Part shown: piece by piece, positions 57,821 through 64,000 of the stretch
How the letters are laid out: every line of letters starts with the position of its first letter
Numbering within the stretch: position 1 is the first letter of the stretch
NCBI RefSeq assembly: GCF_037893015.1
Contig: NC_133660.1
Location: 280,799,067 to 280,863,066 of the forward strand
Direction: 5' to 3'
DNA length: 64,000 nucleotides
Source: Macrotis lagotis
Taxonomy: Eukaryota > Chordata > Mammalia > Peramelemorphia > Peramelidae
Made by a program: the position numbers and the translations under genes
The notes under the pieces: model-generated
Database searches by the model: none
What the model was told of the DNA's origin: nothing
What the model saw: only the letters and a program-made list of their open reading frames with translations

Positions 57821-58439
57821 AGATGAGATAGGACTTCCTTGTTCTGAAGGCACTTTAAAGTACCTTCCCTTCTGGAGGGATCCTTGAGCAGAGGGCAATG
57901 CCAGCAGCCTTGGGAAGACTGTGCAGGGCTTTGAGGAAAGGCCAAAGGATGTTCCTCAACACAAGTTCAAGTAGCACTCCCTTCTGGGGCAGGTGAGGAG
58001 GAGGAGCCAATGAACCATCTGGGTGCCTTATATTTCTGTATTTGGTTATGTGAATCCTTAGGGTTTGGTGCATTTTTAGTAAGGGTGAAATGGATATTAT
58101 CCTGTAGCCAGTACCTATATTGAGCACTGAGCACTGAGCAGGATTTGGGCACCTCACCTCCAAGTGGGGACACCTTAAAGGTGAGCCTTCTCCAAGTCTT
58201 ACCTTCAACATTAATCTAGGTACAGCAACGAGCTAAAGGAATAGAAACTGACCCTTAGGGGTTAAGCTGGGAGGGTGGGACCCAGAGGTCTTAGGAGACC
58301 CCAGAAGTCATTAAGTAGGCACTTAATAAGATTGGATTGAATTAGATAATTGGCAGTTCTAAAATGCTTTTAAATTTCTAGAAAGGACTTTCCATTGCAT
58401 AAGTCCAGGGTCTATGTCTTTCCCCTCCTGAAGAAACAT

Positions 58440-58745
58440 CACAGACTTCCTATTATCTTTATTTTAACCCTCAAAGTTTTCATTTATTTATTTCTTAACA
58501 TTCTTTTCTTTTTAAATTTTGAGTTCCAAATTCCCTCTCTCCCCCCACCCTCCATGACGTACTGTGAAAGCAAGCAAAATTTTATCTATTATACATGTAA
58601 AACCATGCAAAACAAATTTCCTTATTAGCCATATTGTAAAATAAAAAAATAAGAAAATTCGACTTCAATTTGCACTTCATCAGCTATCCCTCTAGAGATG
58701 GAGAGCATTTTCGCCCCAATAACATCCATATTGGATAAGATAGAG
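58440..58745 (-). mobile_element. L1 3' end
   Basis: Minus-strand L1 tail: ttgagttccaaattccctct, accatgcaaaacaaatttcc, ttagccatattgtaaaataa. The adjoining 58750-58985 sequence is unassigned. Confidence 0.65.
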
Positions 58746-59323
58746 TTCTGTGTCCAAGTTAGCATGTGTGCATATGTATATTTATGTTTATAATCATATG
58801 TGTGTATGTATTCTTCCCTGATTGAACCAATTCTGATAAGAACGGGGTTCATGCATTGGCCACCATCTCCCCCACAATTTCTCTTCTACTATAAAAGCTC
58901 TTCCTGTGTTCCTCTTTGAAGTGAGGAAAATTTCACCATTCCATCTCTCTCTCTTCCTCTTTCTCACCCCCTCCGTTTTTTGGAGAGTATCCCGATGGAA
59001 TAGGTCCATGCCTTCTGTCTATATGGGTTGGTTGTTGTCATTTATTCTCAAAGAGGACCAAATGACATCACTACATTGGGGTCAAGGTCCATGTGTCTGA
59101 TTGTGGTCGATCCAACCAATACAAACTTGGAAGGCTCTGCCCAGAGTGGGCACGGTCGTCCAATGGACATTTGGTGTGGAGGCCTCTCAATTTGCACATC
59201 TCACACTTCTTTTGAGCTACTGCAATTCAGATAGAACACTGCACCCTCTTTGATGAGGGCATGCCACGGTCTGTGGCCCTTGGCCAGTGTCTCCCATGTC
59301 TCACAACCAGTTACAAAGTTCTT

Positions 59324-59461
59324 TTTTTGTTTTTTATTTAATTTAAGCTTTTTAAGTTTTAGAAAGATTTTATTTATTTTGGATTTTACAATTTTCCCCC
59401 TAATCTTGCTTCCCTCCCCCCCCCCCCCCACAGAAGGCAGTCTGTTAGTCTTTTCCAGTTC
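59324..59461 (-). mobile_element. L1 3' end inserted in the older LINE
   Basis: Minus-strand L1 tail with C14 (59416-59429), flanked by CAAAGTTCTT at 59314-59323 and 59462-59471. Confidence 0.85.
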
Positions 59462-59712
59462 CAAAGTTCTTAGGAGGGACCTTAGGTGTCTGTTTCACTT
59501 CTTCTGATCTCCATATGGGGGCCTACCTTGTGTGAGTTCTCTGTAAAACTGTCTTTTACGTGTTTGAACGCCATGGCCAACCCATTGGACTCTCTGCGGT
59601 AGAGTTTGAACACGTGGCCAGTAAGCTCAAGAAAGGAACTCAGGATCGAGTATCTTATCCCATCAGATGAGCTTCAGAAGCTTCCTAGGACAATTCAAAT
59701 GGAAGTGATTCA

Positions 59713-60276
59713 TTAACAGTAACCTTGTGAGATGGTCAACTAGGCTGGACTCAGCTCCTTCTGGCAGTTCAGGGATCAAGGACAATCCTAAGAGACTTGC
59801 TATGGACAGTGCCACCCATATCCAGAGGAAAAACTATCCAGTCTGAATGCAGAGCAAAGCAGACTAGGTTCCCTTTTTAAGAACTCTTCATGTTTCTCCC
59901 TTTTAGTTCTTTTTATTTTTTTTAAGTTTTTATTTTTGCACAGTAATGGGGTTAAGTGACTTGCCCAAGGCCACACAGCTAGGTAATTAAGTGTCTGAGG
60001 CTGCATTTGAACTCCTGACTCCAGGGCAGGGACTCTATCCACTGTGCCACTTAACTGCTTTTCCTCATTTGGTTCCAACTCTTCTTTCACAATGACTAAT
60101 ATGGAAATATGTTAAACACAATTGTTCTTATACAACCTGTATCTGAATTTTTGCTGCCATGGGGAGGGTGAGGGAAGGGAGAGTGGTAGAAAAATGCAAA
60201 CTCAAAAGCTTGCAAAAGGATGAACGCTGACAGCTGTCTTTTCGTGTTATTGAAAAAACAAAATAACATTTTAAAA
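59713..60276 (+). mobile_element. L1-type 3' end inserted in the older LINE
   Basis: Plus-strand sequence (agtgccacccatatccagag, then atggaaatatgttaaacaca and tgccatggggagggtgaggg) ending in cattttaaaa. AATGGAAGTGATTCA flanks it at 59698-59712 and 60277-60291. It carries its own SINE insertion. Confidence 0.88.
59910..60060 (-). mobile_element. tRNA-derived SINE nested in the inserted L1
   Basis: Minus-strand WSINE1-like copy with gacttgcccaaggccacaca and gcatttgaactcctgactcc; it lies inside the element at 59713-60276. Confidence 0.9.
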
Positions 60277-61205
60277 AATGGAAGTGATTCAGTTTCCTGA
60301 CATGGCGCTGGTAGACTGTCCAGGTCGTAGAACAATGGTGCCAGCACAACAGCTCTGTAGACCTTCAGTCTGATAGTCAGTCTAATAACCTCTTCTCTCC
60401 CACACTTTCTATGGGAGTCTCCCAAATACTGAGCTAGCTCAACCAATGCATGTGTCAACCTCATGGTCAATGTGACCTCCCTGGAAAGGACACTGCCAGG
60501 GTAAGTGAACTTGTCCACAGCCCTTACAACTTCTGCATTTGCTGTGATCAATGGTTCCACATGTGGATGATGTGGTAGAACCTGTTTCTTCTTGGTGTTC
60601 ATTGCTAGACCAGAATTAGCACAAATAGCAGAGTATCAGTCCCCACTTTGTTGCATCTCTGCTTCAGAGGCTGCATTGAGTGTTCAATCATGCACCAATT
60701 CTCTCTCTCTGCTTTAGTCTTGGTTTGTAGCCTTTTCAAGTTAAATAATTTACCATCCTGGCAGTGGCTGACATTGATGACATTTTTGGTCCTCATTGAA
60801 GGCATCCAACATTATTAATGACCTCTGTCTAATGTAGACTCCTTCTAACTAGCCTATTAATAATAAAGTTCTTAGGAGTTATCTGTATCATCTTCCCATA
60901 GAGGAGTATAAACAGTTTTCTTTATTGTGTCCCATATGATTGATCTTTTATGTTTACCTTTTGACATTTCTCTTAAATTTTCTATTTAAAAATCAAATTT
61001 TCTCTTCAGCTCTGGTCTTTTCAACAGTAATGTCTGGAGTCCTCTTTCATTGCACATTCATTTTTCCCTCTGAAGGATTTTCTTTGTCTTCCAGAGTATC
61101 ATAATCCAAGTCTTCTGCTTCTTTAATCCAGAAGCTGCTAAATCTTATATAAATCTTGTTTCTCCATGATATTTGGATTATTTCTTTCTGGCTGCCTGCA
61201 GTATT

Positions 61206-61354
61206 TTTTTTAAGTTTTTGCAAGGCAAATGGGGTTAAGTGGCTTGCCCAAGGCCACACAGCTAGGTAATTAATAAGTGTCTGTGACCGGATTTGAACCC
61301 AGGTACTCCTGACTCCAAGGCTGGTGCTTTATCCATTATGCCACCTAGCCGCCC
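61206..61354 (-). mobile_element. tRNA-derived SINE inserted in L1 ORF1, with target-site duplication
   Basis: Complete minus-strand WSINE1-like copy. CTGCCTGCARTATT flanks it at 61192-61205 and 61355-61368 (one mismatch). Confidence 0.92.
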
Positions 61355-61800
61355 CTGCCTGCAATATTTTCTCCTTGACCTGGGAGATCTGGGATTTGAC
61401 TATTATATTCCTGGGAGTTTTTATTTTCACATCTCTTTTAGGGTGTGATTGTTGAAATTTTAAATTTAACATCTGAATCTATAATATTTGGGTACTTTTT
61501 CTTTATAATTGCTTGAAATTTGATCTCTAGGCTATTTTTTGATCATAGCATTCAGATAGTCCAGTAATTCTTAAATTATCTCTCCCTGACCTATTTTTCA
61601 AGTTATTTGCTTTTCCAATGAGATATACATTTTTTCTAATTTTACATTTGATTTTGTTTCATTGTTCTTGATGTCTCATGGAGTCAATAGCTTCCACATG
61701 CCCAATTATCATTTATAAAAAATTATTTTCTTCAGTGAGTTTTTGTACCTCCTTTACCATTTGGCCTATTCTCATTTCTTTTCTTTTCTTTTTTCTTTTA

Positions 61801-61962
61801 CTTTTTTTTTTTTTTTGCTTTTTGCAAGGCTATGGGGTTAAGTGACTTGCCCAAGATCACACAGTTACGAGTGAGCATTAAGTATCTGAGACTGAATTTG
61901 AACTCGGGTCCTTCTGACTCTAGGGCTGGTGTTCTATCCACTGTACCATCTAACTTCCCCCC
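61801..61962 (-). mobile_element. tRNA-derived SINE inserted in L1 ORF1
   Basis: Minus-strand copy, more diverged: acttgcccaagatcacacag, gaatttgaactcgggtcctt, head near ggaagttagatggtacagtg. Confidence 0.88.
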
Positions 61963-63089
61963 ATTGTAATATTTAAGGAGACCTTTTTTCTCTGAATTTT
62001 ATACCCCTTTTACCATTTGACCGATTCTGTATTTTTTTGTGCCTCTTGTACCAAGCTGATAATTCTCTTTTCATAATTTTATTGAATCACTCTCATTTCT
62101 TTTCCCAGTTTGTCCTCTAACAATTATATCTTTTGCTTTAATTCTTCCAGAAATTCTTTTTTTTTATTCTTCCAGAAATTCTTAATAGGTTTGGGTCCAA
62201 TTAGTATTTTTCTTGGAGACTTTGGTTGTAACTGTTTGCACATGATTGTCTTTTTCTGAGTTTATCTCTTGGTTTTCCTTATTAACATAGTAACATTTTT
62301 ATGATCAAAGTCTATTTTGCTGTTTGCTCATTTTCCTGGACTATTTTTTGACTTTGAACTTTATGGCCAAGATGGACTCTGCTCCTTTGGGTGGGGACAC
62401 ACTGTCCTAAATTTCCGGCTTTTTTGTATTGCTGGCTTCTAAGTTCGCTCTGAGAGTGCTAGTTTTCAGTGCTTTTAAGGTGGTGTGATCTATGAAGAGG
62501 TATGGTGACTGCTCTTCTGGTCCACACTCCAAGCTGTACTCAGGAAGGGTCCTTGCTCCCCTGGAGCCACAAATATTAAGGCTTCTCTTGGCCTATGGAA
62601 CAGTAGCCAGGTCCCCTGCTCTCCTGTAGGTACAAGTTCTGGAACTCCTCTCTGCCTTAGACCTGCAACCAAGACCTCTCTTCCCTGGGACTGACCCATC
62701 ACAACTGCTCTTGTCCACCCTGGAACTGCACCTGCAGAAAGGTGTATGGGCAGTGGACTCGCTAATCAGCTGTATCCACTGCCAGTGGAGGGTCCCCTCT
62801 GACCAGCTGTCAAAGCCCCCACCTTCTCTGGTTGAGAGCTCCCAAAGCTTTCCCCTATCCGAGGGTTATAAACCTCTCTTGTTATCCTCCTAAGTTGTCC
62901 TAGGCTGAAAAATGGCCCCCCTCTGATTTTCGATTGGCTTTGCTGTCTCGATTGATTTGGGGAATTATTTTAAAGTTGTTTGGAGGGAAATAGTGGGAGC
63001 ATTCAGCTGGGTTGTTGGCTTTAATCTGCCATCTTGACTCTCCTCCATCCCACTTAATTCTCCCTATTAGAGAATTATTCACCTATTAT

Positions 63090-63729
63090 AAAAATTTAAT
63101 TAAAATTTGATTTTTTCTTCAATTACATGAATGCCAAAATGTTCAACATTTGAGTTATTTTTAAATTTGAATTACACATTCTCTTCTTCTCTCCCTCCTC
63201 TCCCCTCTTCTTGAGATAGCAAGAAATTCAACATAGATTAAACGTTTGCAGTCTTACAAAAACATTTCCATATTAGCCATGTTTCAGAAGAAAAAAACAG
63301 ATCAAAAAACAAAAATAAAGTTGTAAAAAAAAAGAATTCAGACTCCATCAGTTCTTTCTCTGGATGTGAATAACAGTTTTTTCATTTTAAGTCTTTTGGA
63401 AACTTTTTAGGTCATTGTATTCCTGAGAATAGCTGTCATTCAAGCTGATCATTGTACAATATTGCTATTACCTTGTAGAATGTTCTCCTTGATTTGTTCT
63501 TTTCATTTTGCATCAATTCATGTAAATCTACCCAGGTTTTTCTGAAAGCGTCCTGCACATTATTTATTATAGGACAGTATTATTCCTTCACAATCATATA
63601 CCACATTTTGTTCAGCCATTCCACAATTGATGGTTATTCATTAATTTTCAATTCTTTGCCACCACAAACAGAGCTTCTATAAATATTGTAGCTAAATGGA
63701 TGGATGGGTGGATGGATGGATACGATAGG

Positions 63730-63792
<63 letters not shown>

Positions 63793-64000
63793 TGAGAGAC
63801 AGACAGATGTGTATATCTGTGTGTGTCCTTTACCTTTTTCTTTGATTTCTTTGGGATACAGACCTAGAAGTGGTCTTACTGGGTCAAAGGGTATGCACAG
63901 TTTTATAGCTCTTTGGGTATAATTCCAAATCATTTCCAGAATGGTTGGACTGGTTTACAATTCCACCAATGTTGCATTATTGTCTCTATTTTCCCACATC
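63090..64000 (-). mobile_element. L1 3' end, continuing past the window
   Basis: Minus-strand L1: ORF2 end at the right (ccagaatggttggactggtt, tactgggtcaaagggtatgc), 3' UTR (ccacaattgatggttattca, cattttgcatcaattcatgt) and tail toward 63090. A GATA array interrupts it. Confidence 0.9.
63696..63792 (+). repeat. (GGAT)n / (GATA)15 microsatellite inside L1
   Basis: atggatggatgggtggatgg is followed by about 62 bp of perfect GATA repeat (63731-63792). Confidence 0.96.

Larger units (their letters stand above)
59030..60845 (-). mobile_element. Non-L1 LINE (RTE/CR1-like) with reverse-transcriptase remnant, interrupted by insertions
   Basis: Read on the minus strand from 60845, a degraded reverse transcriptase is visible: GKLFNLKRLQTKTK near 60740-60770, then NTKKKQVLPHHPHVEP, VDKFTYPGSVLS and IRLKVYRAVVLAPLFYD at about 60380-60600. 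These correspond to segments around and after the catalytic FADD motif of the RTE/CR1-type enzymes, but the FADD itself is lost. The 3' end at 59030-59320 finishes with ctctttgagaataaatgaca and acaac, like the tail of the MAR1-like SINEs here, so this family may be their mobilising partner (inference). Two insertions split it: 59324-59461 and 59713-60276. Exact clade uncertain. Confidence 0.7.
60870..63060 (-). mobile_element. L1 5' half: 5' UTR and ORF1 remnant
   Basis: Read from 63060 leftwards it begins with gagtcaagatggcagattaa, a typical marsupial L1 5' start, followed by a GC-richer 5' UTR to about 62400. ORF1 remnants follow: a coiled-coil-like AT-rich stretch, then PRNIIVKSQISQVKEKILQ at about 61370-61430, corresponding to the conserved PRHIIVRFTKVEMKEKML-type block of L1 ORF1. 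Stops and two SINE insertions break the frame. No ORF2 follows in order; the non-L1 LINE takes over. Confidence 0.78.
53619..64000. other. Intergenic region upstream of PPP6R3
   Basis: No protein-coding exon was recognised. It is made largely of repeats: a MIR-like SINE pair, the GAT minisatellite, a (GA)35 tract, and a LINE-rich block from 58.4 kb on. Unassigned stretches are 54020-54520, 56110-56480, 57000-57670 and 57830-58440. Confidence 0.7.

Noticed and set aside
60096-60602. 168-codon minus-strand frame with reverse transcriptase similarity as a host gene
   Set aside because: It is a LINE remnant: its N-terminal part resembles RTE/CR1 reverse transcriptase and its C-terminal part runs into an inserted L1 tail across the 60277-60291 target duplication.
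53619-64000. 3' end of LRP5, expected upstream of PPP6R3 from human synteny
   Set aside because: No LRP5-like coding sequence or terminal exon was seen; it presumably lies beyond the window.

Overview
The window is nuclear DNA from a marsupial, probably an Australian one. It is dominated by tRNA-derived SINEs whose head reads ggcagctaggtggcgcagtg and whose body carries an acctgagttcaaatcc box and cttgggcaagtcacttaacc. I recognise these as the WSINE1-like family of Australidelphian marsupials. Alongside them are MAR1-like and MIR/THER-like SINEs, many 3' ends of marsupial L1, and one non-L1 LINE. The species cannot be fixed from the sequence alone.

One protein-coding gene is certain: PPP6R3 (SAPS3), a regulatory subunit of protein phosphatase 6, on the minus strand. 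Six consecutive coding exons are visible, at 16332-16106, 12309-12123, 9002-8865, 5996-5931, 4421-4309 and 513-400. They splice cleanly into 845 nt, giving residues 1 to 281 plus two bases of codon 282. The rest of the gene lies beyond position 1. Translation starts six bases inside the 16.3 kb exon, so the 5' UTR must be spliced from upstream. The only strong CpG island (about 52.3-53.6 kb) holds a plausible noncoding first exon with a consensus donor at 52914/52913, which implies a first intron of about 36.6 kb.

At the far edge of the same CpG island, in the opposite orientation, is a complete tRNA-Ala(AGC) gene (53536-53608) with A box, B box and a T5 terminator. Between the two lie many CCAAT boxes in both orientations, a palindromic ETS site, a CRE-like site and a TATA-like stretch. 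This is a divergent Pol II / Pol III promoter region.

From 53.6 to 64 kb the DNA is intergenic. It contains a 1.46 kb GAT-rich minisatellite built from units of about 178 bp that seems to have grown from the tail of a MIR-like SINE, a (GA)35 tract, a non-L1 LINE broken by nested L1 and SINE insertions, the 5' half of an L1 with recognisable ORF1 remnants, and the 3' end of another L1 with a GATA array. By human synteny (recalled: LRP5, PPP6R3, GAL) LRP5 would be expected beyond 64 kb; none of it is seen here.

I found no evidence of a novel gene system. The most useful observations are the divergent promoter with its tRNA, the history of the minisatellite, a very long pyrimidine tract just upstream of coding exon 5, and several insertions whose target-site duplications can be read exactly.
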